DNA from: Muscardinus avellanarius
Lineage: Eukaryota > Chordata > Mammalia > Rodentia > Gliridae
Length of the DNA: 64,000 nucleotides
Reading direction: 5' to 3'
Assembly (NCBI GenBank): GCA_963383645.1
Contig: OY726571.1
Span: 77,094,360-77,158,359 of the forward strand
Below the pieces are notes generated by a model that was not told the DNA's origin, did not search any database, and saw nothing but the letters and a program-made list of their open reading frames with translations. Of this stretch, positions 1-10,256 are shown one piece after another. Numbering within the stretch: the stretch's first letter is position 1; every line of letters starts with the position of its first letter. The position numbers were made by a program, and so were the translations under genes.

Positions 1-309
1 AGGAAGATTTCTTACTGTTTGTCGTGTTAGTGGTAGCAGGCAATTCCTGGACAGTTCAGATAACTTCTTCAGGGCTGCTCTTTTCCACTGACCTGTTCTA
101 AACACAAGCCTTCTACTTCAGTGATAAACCCGTGAATACGTTACAGCCTTCAGAAAGCCAAAGTATCCCTTGGTGGTCCCTCTTCCCATTCTAATGGGCA
201 TCCCATCCCACAGAGTACAAAAGCGCCATCTTGCTGATTGCCCAGTCTCATTGCTGAAAACACCCAGGTCTCTCATTCAAAACCTAACGACCTTGTTTCC
301 AAATACAAA

Positions 310-384
310 GGGCTGAGAGTACAGATCAGAGGTAGACGCCTTGGGTTCAATCTCCAGTATATATATTTAAAAAAAAAAAAAAAA
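310..384 (+). repeat. ID-type 3' half of a SINE
   Basis: Only the tRNA-like right half (GGGCTGAGAGTACAGATCAG to CAGTATAT) plus a poly-A tail is present. Confidence 0.75.
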
Positions 385-464
385 CTAGTGACTATAGTCC
401 ACGGATCAATCAGGCTCATTTTTAAAATAGGATCACTTACACTTAAAAAAATAAAATAGTAAAA

Positions 465-672
465 GCCGGGCATGGTGGCGCATGCTTGTAATCCCCAGCG
501 GAGGATCGCACAGATTCCAAGCCTGCCTCAGCTACTTAGTGAGGCTCTCAGTAACTTAGTGAGACCCTGTTTCCAAATAAATTATAAAATAGGGCTGGGG
601 GTGTAGCCCGGAGGTAGAAAGCCCCTGGGTTCCACCCCCCCCCATACCACAAAAATAAATAAATAAATAAAT
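465..672 (+). repeat. B1-dID SINE
   Basis: Head GCCGGGCATGGTGGCGCATG, ID-like right half with CCTGGGTTCCACCC, then a CA/TAAA-rich tail. Part of the 7SL head is deleted. Confidence 0.9.
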
Positions 673-697
673 ATTAAAAAATAGTAAATACTGACTA

Positions 698-874
698 GCC
701 AGGTGCGGTGGTGCACACCTGTAATCCCTTCTACTAGGGAGGCCCAAGCAGGAGGATCATAAGTTCAAAGCCAGCGAGATCCTGTCTCAAAATAAAAAGG
801 GCTGGGGATGTATCTCAGTGGTAGAGTGCCCCTGGGTTCAATTCTCAGTACCAGGAAAAAGAAAAAAGGAAAAA
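698..874 (+). repeat. B1-dID SINE
   Basis: 7SL-type head at 698, ID half from ~800 ending CAGTACCAGG, A-rich tail with G interruptions. Confidence 0.9.
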
Positions 875-1099
875 GTATACTTGGCCACACTGATGGGAGA
901 AACACTAGATTCGCTTATCAGACTTCTTCAGAACTTGATTACAAATCAAAACTTTTTTAAAAAGTTGAATAGAACTTGCCATGTAGGGTGTGCAAAATAT
1001 GTTTAGACTTACAAAAAGGAAAATGTTAAAAAACCAAATTTAAAATTAAAAAAAAAAAGCCCACCTGCCTGGCTGGTTGCTATAAATCCACTCCGGGGC

Positions 1100-1640
1100 A
1101 GGGGCCTGCAGGGGTACTGGGGACCGGGCTCAGCCCTGGGGCTGGCGGGAGCCCTGCGCCTGCGCGCGGGACGCGGTTACCTGGTCCAGCGGGATGCGCA
1201 GCAGCTCGCTGAGCGGGTGCAGACAGGTGGAGCCGGTGGTGCGGTGGGGACTGCTGGGTGGCGGCGCTCCGGCCATGCTGCATCTTTGGGCTGCGGCTGC
1301 CCCGGCCCGCGCCACCCTGCCCGGCGTCCTCGGCCCGGTGCAGGTGAGAGAACGCGAAGAGGGGACCAGGCACGACTGCCGCCAACCCTCGGGAAGCAAA
1401 CTTGGCGCCGGCTAGGAAGCCCGGGCCACAGGGGGCTGGGGAGCGCCCGCTTCCCGCTCCGCTCCGCTCGCCACCCATTGGCCTCGGGGCCCAGGACCGC
1501 CCCTGGGGGCGGAGGGAGAGAGAGAAAGTGGGAGCCCGGCCTGCCCAGCCCCACCCGACCACAAGACCTGAGAGGGACCGAGGCAGGCCCGGCCCCGCCC
1601 TGGGTAGGTTTCGGTGCAGTCACCGCACCCTGCTCCCGTC
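1100..1640. promoter_or_regulatory. CpG island and MBOAT1 promoter / 5' UTR region
   Basis: A sharp block of GC- and CpG-rich DNA in an otherwise AT-rich window, centred on exon 1. It holds GC-box-like runs (for example near 1500 and 1595) and no obvious TATA box, as expected for a CpG-island promoter. Transcription should run leftwards; the start site is probably between 1300 and 1600 but cannot be fixed. The many overlapping ORFs here on both strands are a by-product of GC richness. Confidence 0.8.
1181..1276 (-). CDS. MBOAT1: MBOAT1 first coding exon (partial gene)
   Basis: Encodes the N-terminus of membrane-bound O-acyltransferase 1, an ER multi-pass lysophospholipid acyltransferase that re-acylates lysophosphatidylserine and lysophosphatidylethanolamine. 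The 96 nt give 32 residues starting MAGAPPPSSPHRTTGSTC and ending PLSELLRIPLDQ, followed directly by a GTAACC splice donor in phase 0. From memory of the human protein, the RTTGST-LHPLSELL-IPLDQ core and the exon end after DQ match MBOAT1; the paralogue MBOAT2 is less similar here. The start is the ATG at 1276 (A at -3, G at +4). An in-frame ATG 41 codons upstream (1399) would give a proline/arginine-rich extension not known in the family. All further exons lie left of position 1, so the catalytic Asn/His residues are not in view. The sequence is seen directly; the function is established for the family. Confidence 0.93.
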
Positions 1641-1918
1641 CCCCAGCCGGCTAAGATTCCCTGCACTTTCCTTTCCAACCTTGAAATGTTTCTGATCCAG
1701 TGCTGGAAGCCAAGAAGACACGCACACCCCAACCCCTAACTACTAGTCAACCACCCCCTCTTCACTTACCTCCCCCTGGTCAAGCCAGTTTCCTACACCC
1801 TAATCCCCGACACGCTCTGTCACACAAGCAAATACAGGAGACTCCTAACTCCTGATCTCTTCCGTTCCTTTGGGTCAGATAGAAAACTTTTGTGCCCCTG
1901 TAAGAAACCATGTTTCAA
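1641..1918. other. promoter flank, unique sequence
   Basis: C-rich but CpG-poor sequence upstream of the MBOAT1 island. No recognisable repeat or gene. Confidence 0.5.
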
Positions 1919-2265
1919 GCCGGGCGTGGTGGCGCACGCTTGTAATCCCAGCATCCCTGCGGTTCTCAGCCTCAGCTACTTAGGCTCTTTGCAACTCAGT
2001 AAGACCCTATTTCAAAATAAAGAAAAGAGCCGGGCGTGGTGGCGCACGCTTGTAATCCCAGCGCTTGGGAGGCTGAGGCAGGAGGATTGGACAGGTTCAA
2101 AACCAGCCTCAGCTACTTAGCGAGGCTCTCAGCAACTTAGTGAGACCCTGTTTCCAAATAAAGCATTTAAAAAAAAAAAAAAAGCTCTGGGAGTATAGCC
2201 CAGAGGTAGAAAAGCCCCTGGGTTCCTCCCCCAGTACCACAAAATAATTAAAGAATAAAGAATTT
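1919..2265 (+). repeat. two B1-dID SINEs in tandem
   Basis: A head-only copy (1919-2027) runs straight into a complete copy starting at 2029. The second head lies next to the A-rich tail of the first. Confidence 0.9.
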
Positions 2266-2273
2266 TAAAAAAT

Positions 2274-2357
2274 AGGGCTAGGGATGTAGCTCAGAGATAG
2301 AATGCTCCTGGGTTCCATCCTCAGTATAAGAAAGAAAAGAAAGGAAGAAAGAAGGAA
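2274..2357 (+). repeat. ID-type right half with GAAA-rich tail
   Basis: GGGCTAGGGATGTAGCTCAG with a B-box-like GGTTCCATCC, followed by a degenerate AAGAAAGG tail. Confidence 0.8.
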
Positions 2358-2466
2358 GCCAAGTCCGTCTGGTCCCTCCTTGTTCCTTCATTTCTTCTCT
2401 GGCCCCAGACACCCATGTATCACTGTTGCTTGGGAAGTTTGTTGAAAAAATTTGAGACATCTTAAA

Positions 2467-2515
2467 CTGGGTGTGGTGGTGCATACCTGTGGACCCAAGT
2501 GCTCAGGAGCCAAGG
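2467..2515 (+). repeat. SINE head fragment
   Basis: CTGGGTGTGGTGGTGCATAC matches the 7SL-type head. The similarity stops after ~50 bp. Confidence 0.6.
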
Positions 2516-3230
2516 GATTGCAGGAATCCAGGAGTGACCAGCCAGGGAGGTTGCCAGGGAGGTTGTTAAGAGGGAGAGAGGGAAAGGAAAATGCATAAAA
2601 ATCAGGGGGGGGGGGCCTTTTCAGGAATTGCCGAGAATGTGCGCTGATGAAGAAAGCTTTCAGGAAGGCAGTACTCTGGGCTTCCCGTGGCCCCTGGGCC
2701 ACCCTAGGAAACATCCTGGAAGCTGTCGCTTAGTCAAGGATTATCTGGTGGAGCATCCAAGGAGAGAGGCAGGCAGGGACTTACTAATGTGGCCTCCGGC
2801 TTCAAACTAAACTGAAAGCCAGGCAGGGACTTTCTCCATCAGGCACAGGCCTCAGGAGTTTCGTCACCACCAACTGCGTGGAGCATCAGGTTGCCAGACT
2901 AGAGTTTCTCCTCTGGTGTTCCCTGCCAAGGACCAAGAAAAGTCCCTACCACTGACTACTCCCAGACCCGGTGGGGATTTTATAGGCCACCAGCAGGCGG
3001 CAGTCTCTACTATCCACAAGCAAGCTCATAACACACATGCAAGCGCACACATGCACACACACATGCTCACACATGCAGGCATACACTTGAAAATGAGGAT
3101 CCTACACAGACTCATTAAATATCACACTGTCCTGGAAAATAACCAGAGTTGAAGCCGGGTTCATCTTATCTTGAGCAAGATGACACTTAAGTGAGATTTT
3201 GGAGTTTGGAAGGGGCTTGAAAGCACTTTT

Positions 3231-3403
3231 CTGGTACTGAGGATGGAACCCTTCTACATCCGGGCTACACTCCCAAACCTATTTTATATTTTATTTGGAA
3301 ACAGGGTCTCTTAAGCCAGCTAAGGCTGGCTTTGAACCTGCGCAATCCTCCTGTCTCAGACTCCCAAGCATGGGGATTACAAGCGTACATCACCACACCC
3401 AGC
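3231..3403 (-). repeat. B1-dID SINE
   Basis: Reverse orientation (CTGGTACTGAGGATGGAACC to ACCACACCCAGC). Flanked by AAAGCACTTTT / AAAGCACTATTT target-site duplications. Confidence 0.9.
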
Positions 3404-3458
3404 AAAAGCACTATTTAAAAAAAAAGAGAGAAAGAGAGAAAGAAGGACAACAATGATA

Positions 3459-3590
3459 ACCAGGGATGGTGGGTACACCTACAGACTGAGCTGCTTGGGA
3501 GGTTGAGGCAGGAAGATCACTTAAGCCCAGGAGTATCAGGTTATCTTGGGCAACACAGAAAGACTGGGGGAGGGAGAGGGGGGAGGGGAT
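3459..3590 (+). repeat. old 7SL-derived monomer (proto-B1/FAM type)
   Basis: Has Alu-like text (GAGGCAGGAAGATCACTTAA, CCCAGGAGT, GGGCAACACAG) but no ID half, so it is an older 7SL-only SINE rather than a B1-dID. Confidence 0.7.
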
Positions 3591-3685
3591 GTTAATTGCC
3601 AGACAGCAGAAATAAGCCAGTTTGCATAATATTTCTGAAGCCAATTCTTTAGCCCACTCACTATTTTATTTTATTTTATTTTAAT

Positions 3686-3864
3686 TTTGGTGGTGGTACT
3701 GGGAATGGAACCCTTCTACATCCGGGCTACACTCCCAGACCTATTTTATATTTTATTTGGAAACAGGGTCTCTTAAGCCAGAGAGGCTGGCTTCAACCCT
3801 GTGCTATCCTCCTGTCTCCACCTCCCAAACACAGGGATTACAAGCTTGCACCACCACGCCCTGC
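3686..3864 (-). repeat. B1-dID SINE
   Basis: Complete reverse copy. GCCCACTCACTATTT (about 3652) and GCCCATTCACTATTT (about 3867) are its target-site duplications. Confidence 0.9.
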
Positions 3865-3947
3865 TCAGCCCATTCACTATTTTTTTACAAGCAAGTTTAG
3901 CCTATCCTCTTTAGACTTCAAAGAATGGTCTTCACATAAGGCACATA

Positions 3948-4145
3948 TTTTTTTTGCAGTACCGGGGATGGAACCCCAGGGTGTTCTACCTCCAAGCAAC
4001 ACCCACAGCTCTATATTTTCTTTACTTTGAAACAGGGTCTCATTGAGTTGCAGAGGGTCTCACTAAGTAGCTGAGGCTGTCCGTGAACCTGGATCCTTCT
4101 GTCTCAGCCTCCCAAATGCTGAGATTATAAGTATGGGCCATAGGC
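3948..4145 (-). repeat. B1-dID SINE
   Basis: Poly-T start, GCAGTACCGGGGATGGAACC, and a diverged head end at ~4145. Confidence 0.85.
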
Positions 4146-4249
4146 ACTGATTTTGTAAAAGAAGAATATTAGTCCTCTACCTATTGTTTTCTCTTCAACA
4201 AAATGCAGATTATAATCTAGTCTAAATTTTGTATTTGAAAATGCAGTAA

Positions 4250-4535
4250 CTATCTGGGTATGGTGACACACACCTGAAATCCTAGCTATTTAGGAGGCTG
4301 AGTCAAGTTTGAGGCCAGCCTAGGCAATTTAGTGAGACTCTATCTCAAAATAAAATAAATTAAGAAGAAAAAGCCAGGCATGGTGGTGCACTCTTGTAAT
4401 CCCAGCATTTGGGAGTCTGAGACAGAAGGATCATGGTTCAAGGACAGCCTCAGCTACTTACTGAGGCCTTTTGTAATTCAGGGAGACCTTTCAAAACCTT
4501 CTCCAGTGATATAGCCCATGTAAAAATAAAATGGC
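4250..4535 (+). repeat. two adjacent diverged B1-dID SINEs
   Basis: The first head starts at ~4251 (CTGGGTATGGTGACACACAC) and is short. The second runs from ~4372 and loses most of its ID half. Confidence 0.8.
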
Positions 4536-4639
4536 CCTTTTAACAGTTTATTTAATGATGCTGTAAATAGTCACACTGTATATGCATTTGTATTATTTTC
4601 TGTGATCCTTCCAACATCTCTGTGTGGATAGAAGGGCAG

Positions 4640-4765
4640 GTATTATTATCACTGTAGTTATTTTACTGTCTCCTCCACTTTAATTCATAAGAATACTAAG
4701 AGTCTAGCCACTTGCAGCCAGCTTATTCAGCTAGTAAACAGCAAAAATAAAACTCGGGTTGTGGT
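4640..4765 (-). repeat. MIR-like fragment
   Basis: The TATTATTATCAC start and the later CAGCTAGTAAACAGCAAAA resemble the reverse complement of the MIR core and 3' region. Strongly diverged. Confidence 0.45.
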
Positions 4766-5141
4766 ATTCCACTGTTGTTCTTAATTATACAGAAATCCTT
4801 TTTATTATACAAGGAGTCCACCTTCAGGAAAACAGAAGAAATTGTTGCTTGCATGGGACATAAAACTCCAGGCTTACCATGTGAGAACAAATGTGGAGAA
4901 TGTCAAAATGGACCCATGGTGAGTAGCATCTTTGTTTCCTGGGGAGTGTCTGTAAACATTATCCACAAAACTTTGGATAATTTAGAGTTTGCAGTCAGTG
5001 GTCTCTAACTTCATGTTTTAGCTCAACTGATCTGTTCTTCTTTGGAACATATATCATTACCTTCCTGCCAAACCTATTTCCCAAGCTTAGGATCATAGCT
5101 AAATATTGGTTTTCTATTTTTACATGCTCAGAAAAATGAAA

Positions 5142-5144
<3 letters not shown>

Positions 5145-5187
<43 letters not shown>
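5145..5187. repeat. (AT)n microsatellite
   Basis: About 21 uninterrupted AT units. Confidence 0.97.
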
Positions 5188-5188
<1 letters not shown>

Positions 5189-5489
5189 CTACCCAATTTC
5201 ACTACTACTACAGTTACTGCATTTTTCCCTTAAGAATGTCATTTCATTTAGCCATTCAAGATAAAGCAACACAAATCATCTCTGTGGACTAGCCAGGTTG
5301 AATGCTCCTGGGTTCCATCATATCTGGGAGGCGCTAATAGTCTGAAGACAACAGAATCTGTAATAATATTCTGACCTCTGAAAGACCAGTTGCTAGAAAT
5401 GCAAAGGAGAATTTAGTTACCAATAACTGGATGCAGAAATAAAGCTTAACAAAACTCCATTAAATAGCTATACTCAGAACAGTATTTTT

Positions 5490-5693
5490 GTGTATGTGTG
5501 GTACTGGGGATGGAACCCAGAGGCCTTCTACCTCAGGGCTATACTCCCAGACCTATTTTATATTTGGAAACAGGGTCTCACTAAGTTGCTGAGAGCCTCA
5601 CCAAGTAGCTGAGGCTGGCTTTGAACCTGCGAGATCCTTCTGTTTCAGCCTCCCAAGCGCTGGGGTTACAAGCGTGAGCCACCATGTCTGGTT
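5490..5693 (-). repeat. B1-dID SINE
   Basis: GTGGTACTGGGGATGGAACC through to GAGCCACCATGTCTGG; full length in reverse orientation. Confidence 0.9.
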
Positions 5694-5931
5694 AGAACAG
5701 TATTTTAAAATACGATCTTGTATCACTTCTGTGAGCACTGGAGACTAAAACAAGTAATAAAAACCCAAAAACCCAATCTTTACAGCAAAACAAAACTGGT
5801 TCTGAAAACCAGTAATGCCTTTTAATGGTTTGATGAGTTTGAGCAAATAAATTAACTTCCCCAAGCCTCACCTCCTCTCTAGAGTAGAAATAAAAATAAA
5901 GATCTCTTGTGGCGGGTATAAGAACTGAAGG

Positions 5932-6149
5932 AAGCTGGACATGGTGGCGCACACTTGTAATCCTTGCATTCGGGAGGCTGAGACCAGAGGATAGCGGTTT
6001 GCGGACAGCCTCAGCTACTTAGTGAGGCCCTCTACAACTTAGTGAGACCCTGTTTCAAAAAAGTAAAGAATACAAAATAGGGCAGGGAGTGTAGCTCAAA
6101 GGTTGAATGTTCCTGGGTTCCATCCCCAGACCCACCCAAAAAAAAAGAA
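5932..6149 (+). repeat. B1-dID SINE
   Basis: Head GCTGGACATGGTGGCGCACA, ID half GGGCAGGGAGTGTAGCTCAA, poly-A tail. Confidence 0.9.
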
Positions 6150-7857
6150 GAAAAGATGATATGTGAAATAACTTGTCACAGAGTAATTGTGACATCAAGA
6201 AATATCCACTGACTCTGTTTGGGTAAAGCTTACCGTTTGTGAGCTAACACTTCATTTTTAACTTTGGTCTTCTGAGAAGGGAGTGTTTCTAAGATGCATT
6301 TCGCACGCAGGGCCTTGAATGCTTAAATGTCGTCAGCGATCATAACTGAATTGTTGTTGGTGAGTTGGCCGTGGCTGAGAACAGGAACTCACCCTGCAAT
6401 ATGGGGATCCCTTGGAACCTATTGACATGTTAAGAGCATCCTCAAGCTCCACCCCTAGTGGACAGGTCACCGGTCGTGATTGCTGGGCCCACTTTCTAGC
6501 TTCCCTCTTTTCGTCTGCTCTTGGACTCAAGTCATCACTGTCTTGTGTGCTGCTCGACTTCCCCTCGGATCTGGAGAACTCTGCAGGTTGCCTGAGAGTC
6601 ACTAGGCATTGGCAGAGTGCCTAAGGGCTTCTTGAAGAAATGAAATACGGCACTTCATCTTTAAGTAGATAAACGTCGTGCCACTCTATCTTGGATCTTC
6701 AGAGGCATCCCCCCCCCCTTAGTTCTTGTATCTTTGGCTGGCTTCCAAATAATTACTATTGGCATAGAAATGTCCTATGAATAATAAAATGTGATTAAAG
6801 ATAACATTTGAGAATATAGAAACAGACAATAAGTAATGCTGCCAGGATTCCAAGGTTGGCTGCAGAGGGTTGGGGGAGGGGGGAGAAAAGAAGAAAGAGA
6901 AAGAAAGCTGGGGCCTCTCCCAGAGCTTTGGGGTATCCCGAGATGCTTGGTCTCCACCCTCTTCATCCTCTCTGTGGATCCTACAGTAGGTGTTGTTGTT
7001 GAAGCCACTATTGTCTTGGGCTTCAGGCAACCCACAGTGTCAACCACTCAGCCTCTGACCTTGAATTTGTCTTGGAGACCCCTTGGAATTTGCCTCAACT
7101 GACCCGTGCATTTTGACCTCCCTCTTCTCTCTGTGTTCTGCAGCCTGATTCCCAGAACCAATTGTTGTAGCAAGTACAACAGTGTTTGGAATGAATGGAT
7201 GGATGGTTTCCTGGCAATCAACACAGCCAGTCGGACTCATGACTGTCTCTTCTATTTTTCACTTAAGTCCTCATGACCCGGCCTATTGTTCTGAGTCTGT
7301 ATGGCCTTCTGTCAACACACCAGCCTGGCCAGCTCTGGGTGCTGAGCCGACAGTGAAACCTGCTATTTATAGGACTAAAGTAGATATCTGCCCCCTATCC
7401 ACCAGGCTCTTTTCATAAACTCCCAATGCACCATTTCTTTACCTTTCATTTCTCTTCTAAACATTTTTCAGTCGTTATCAGTCAATGCTGCCAGTGTATC
7501 TTGGAAAGCAAGGTTTGATGTTCACAGAAATCACAGAAACATACTATTAGATACTCATGTCCATGTCCAATAGGAGGACAGCAAGTTTAGCTGACCACAA
7601 GACTCATTTTGTGTACATTCTTCAGAATCAGCATCCCCCAGACTGGAGAAGCAGTGCCTGTGTTTGTGAAGACTGATTCAACATTCAGCAAGTATCTATT
7701 AAAGGGCTATTACTTATAAAGCACTACTTTAGGTGTGTAGGATACACATCACTTAGTCAAGAGACAAAAATCCATCCCCTCATGGAGCTTAAATGTTACA
7801 TTTCTTATTAAGTGAGGTTATTCACTCACCAGGGAAAGAGAGAAACAAAAAAAGTTG
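6150..7857. other. repeat-poor unique sequence
   Basis: About 1.7 kb with no recognisable SINE, LINE or LTR and no convincing exon. Open frames are short and lack splice context. Age and function cannot be read from one species. Confidence 0.5.
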
Positions 7858-7871
7858 AAATTCGTATGATT
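7858..7871 (+). repeat. left target-site duplication of the composite retroposon
   Basis: AAATTCGTATGATT, which recurs with one C/T difference just after the A-rich tail at 9609. Confidence 0.85.
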
Positions 7872-7877
7872 CCCCTC

Positions 7878-8082
7878 ACCACCCAGAAGGACCCTGTGGT
7901 CCGGGCCTCTGGTCCTGACCCTGGGCGGGTGGGCAGGCGCTGGCGGGGCACCCCTAGGTGACACCCTCTCCATCCAGAAGGACCCTGTGGTCCGGGCCTC
8001 TGGCCCCAACCCTGGACATGTGGGCAGGCGCTGGCAGGGCACCCCTAGGCGAACCCCTCCCCACCCAGAAGGACCCTGTAAA
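7878..8082 (+). repeat. ~91-bp GC-rich tandem repeat, ~2.3 copies
   Basis: Each unit holds CCAGAAGGACCCTGTGGTCC, GGGCAGGCGCTGGC and GGGCACCCCTAGG. The third copy breaks off after GGACCCTGT into an A-rich run. Confidence 0.9.
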
Positions 8083-8639
8083 AAAGAAAAAGAAAAAAGG
8101 AAAATATCGGAGAGGGGTCAAGGAGGCCGTGGCGGATACCAGGATACTGGAGATGCAGACAAAACTTATCCAAATGAACTGGAATTATTGGAAAAATTCC
8201 CCGCTAAGGAGGACTGCTTCTTCTCTACATTGTTAAGAATCTTGGACATCACCTGTAAGGAGAGAGACTTTAGCGGAGACCAAGGAGAAAGGCGGTGCTG
8301 AAAGTGGTCTCCGCGTTGGTGGTAGAGACTTGTATTCAGGAGAAGCAGAAATCGGAGCCTACCAACATTATTATTATTTTTTTTTTTGGAGAAATTACAC
8401 CAAAAGTCGAATGCTACCGCCGCGCATGCTTAGGAACACTGGACAACATTGAGAGTGGAAAAAGAGCTTGGGAAAGATTTGAAATGGTGGAGGCAGTGGC
8501 AATGGCAGTGGCCAGTACTCAGGGGAGGCAGAGATCTGATGCATTACACCTGGAACCTTTGAAGTAATGACCCCAGAGGCAGAATGCTACCACCACACAC
8601 CCTGGAGAACGTGGGACAAATGGTTGGGCGAAGAGGGTG

Positions 8640-9165
8640 CTTGGATTAGAGCCTGCCGAGGGGTGAGGCCAACGACGGACACAGCAAAGCTGGGATTAGA
8701 GCCTGTCATGAGGCAAGGCCACTGCTGGAGCCTCCAAGGCCGGGATTGGAGCCTGCCAAGGGGTTAGGCTGGTGCTGGAGCTAGCGAGGCCAGCATCGGA
8801 ACCTGCCGTGAGACAAGGCCAGTGCTGGGGCCTCCGAGGCCGGGATCGGAGCCAGCTGAGGGTTTAGGCCAGTGCCGGGGCCAGCGGCCAGCATCAGAGC
8901 CTTCCGTGAGGTAAGGTCGTTATTGAGGCCTCCGAGGCCTGGATCAGAGCCTACCAAGGGGTTAGGCTGATGCCGGAGCCATCGGCTAGCATTGGAGCCT
9001 GCCGTGACGAAGGCCGGTGCTGGGGCCTCCGAGGCTATGATTGGAGCCAGCTGAGGGGTTAGGCCAGTGTCAGAGCCAACGAGATCAGAATCGGGGCCTC
9101 CCATGAGGCAAGGCCGCTGCTTGAGCCAGCAAGGTCTGGATCAGTCCACCGGGTAGCCAGGCCAC
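8640..9165 (+). repeat. minisatellite with alternating ~45-bp monomers
   Basis: Two related monomers alternate. One carries GTGAGGCAAGGCC followed by GGGGCCTCCGAGGCC. The other carries GAGGGGTTAGGCC followed by GGAGCCAGCGAGGCCAGCAT. The higher-order unit is about 90 bp, with roughly five diverged copies. Confidence 0.85.
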
Positions 9166-9419
9166 AACTGGGGCTGTCAAGAGTGGGATCAGTATTTGCA
9201 ACACGGCATGCACAGAGAAATATCGCAGAAAATTAAAACCAGATGCTTCCCCTAATCAGCAATAACTAGGAGGAAAGGGGCAACAGGAAGTGGTCAAGCT
9301 ATAGAAAGGGCCCTATAGTGAAGCAATTAAGGTGACCAATCAGAGGGTATAGAAAAGGGGAGGATGGAGCCTCTTTAAAAAGCAGGAGGTACATAAACAT
9401 ATGTATCAAAGTTAATCAC

Positions 9420-9608
9420 CAAACAAGCATGGGATTGAGGGAGGGGGAGGGAAGGGGATGGGGACTGGATGAGTGCTAATTGGATGATGTGTGCTTGTAT
9501 ATCCTCTCAAGTCTTGTATTCCAATGTGATGTATGATTACAATGCACCAATAAAAATGAATTAAAAAAATAAAAAAATAAAATAAAAAAATAAAATAAAA
9601 AAATAAAA
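9420..9608 (+). repeat. L1-type 3' terminal segment with G-rich tract and A-tail
   Basis: A polypurine run with several GGG blocks (9428-9470) precedes CTAATTGGATGATGTG and ACAATGCACCAATAAAAATG, then (A)nT repeats. A polypurine tract just before an AATAAA-bearing end is characteristic of L1 3' UTRs. Confidence 0.75.
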
Positions 9609-9622
9609 AAATTTGTATGATT
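9609..9622 (+). repeat. right target-site duplication of the composite retroposon
   Basis: AAATTTGTATGATT. Thirteen of 14 bases match the left copy. Confidence 0.85.
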
Positions 9623-10256
9623 GTTTTAGACAATGATAACTTCATAAAAAGAGAAGAGAAGCACACCTGGGTCAAAGGGAAGATGGGAACCGGGTGCTCA
9701 TATTGTAGTATTTTATAGAATGGCCAGGATTGGCCTGATGGACATGGTTGCATATGAACAAAGACCTACAAGGGTGGGGGGCGTTGACCAAAGCAGATTT
9801 CTATGGGAAGAACATTCTAGAAAGAAGAGCTGTCGAAAACAAAGGCCCAGGACAGGAGTGAGCCTACCCAGCAGACTGGAGAAAGAGCAGTCTAGTCAGC
9901 CATGTGGGAGCACAGTGGGTGAGGGGAAGGAGGAAGGGCAGGAGCCACTCAAGTAGAGAGGTGGCCCGTGGGGCTCAGGAGGCCACTGCAATGGTTCTGG
10001 TGCTTCCTCTGCTTGCCACGTGGAGTTATTGCAGAGATTTAGGCTGAGGATTGAAACAGTCTGTTCTGAATTGAAAAAGATCACTCTAGATTTATGTTGA
10101 AAGGGGAAGGAAGGAATAGGGGATCAGAAGCAAGGAACCCCATTAGGAGGCTGCTGTAGGACTCCAGGCAGAGCCTAGGGTGAGGAGAAGGGGTGGTAAC
10201 AGGAGACAGAGTAAGAAGGGATTCGATTCTGGGTACAAATCATGGATGACAGTGTG
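9623..10256. repeat. unnamed old interspersed repeat, partial
   Basis: From about 9830 the text (GGCCCAGGACAGGAGTGAGC; GAAAAAGATCACTCTAG; TTAGGAGGCTGCTGTAG) resembles a common ancient mammalian medium-reiterated repeat. I cannot name the family. The first 200 bp are unassigned. Confidence 0.45.

Larger units (their letters stand above)
1..1180 (-). other. MBOAT1: 5' part of MBOAT1 intron 1
   Basis: Follows the exon 1 donor (GTAACC, read right to left from 1180) and runs out of the window. The first ~100 bp remain CpG-rich; the rest is AT-rich and carries three SINE pieces. No further MBOAT1 exon is seen. Confidence 0.8.
7872..9608 (+). mobile_element. composite VNTR-containing retroposon with L1-type 3' end
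   Basis: A single insertion unit bounded by 14-bp target-site duplications, AAATTCGTATGATT (7858-7871) and AAATTTGTATGATT (9609-9622), which differ at one base. Order of parts: a start at CCCCTCACC; ~91-bp GC-rich tandem units (about 2.3 copies, to ~8082); an A-rich link and ~560 bp of unassigned sequence; a two-monomer minisatellite (about 8640-9165); a promoter-like AT-rich piece with ACCAATCAGAGG and CTCTTTAAAAAGC (9165-9390); a G-rich polypurine tract and L1-like 3' end (9420-9545); and an A-rich tail. No coding capacity is seen. Its 3' ~110 bp are shared with a copy at 23043-23155. It could be an SVA-like non-autonomous composite, or an L1 that lost its ORFs by splicing or deletion. Confidence 0.75.

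Noticed and set aside
1080..1562. Overlapping frames of 140-160 codons on both strands of the CpG island
   Set aside because: Explained by GC richness; only the 32-codon MBOAT1 exon frame matches a known protein.
8781..9104. Repetitive reverse frame of 107 codons in the VNTR
   Set aside because: A repeat-protein look caused by the ~45-bp monomers (a multiple of 3); no start or flank supports coding.
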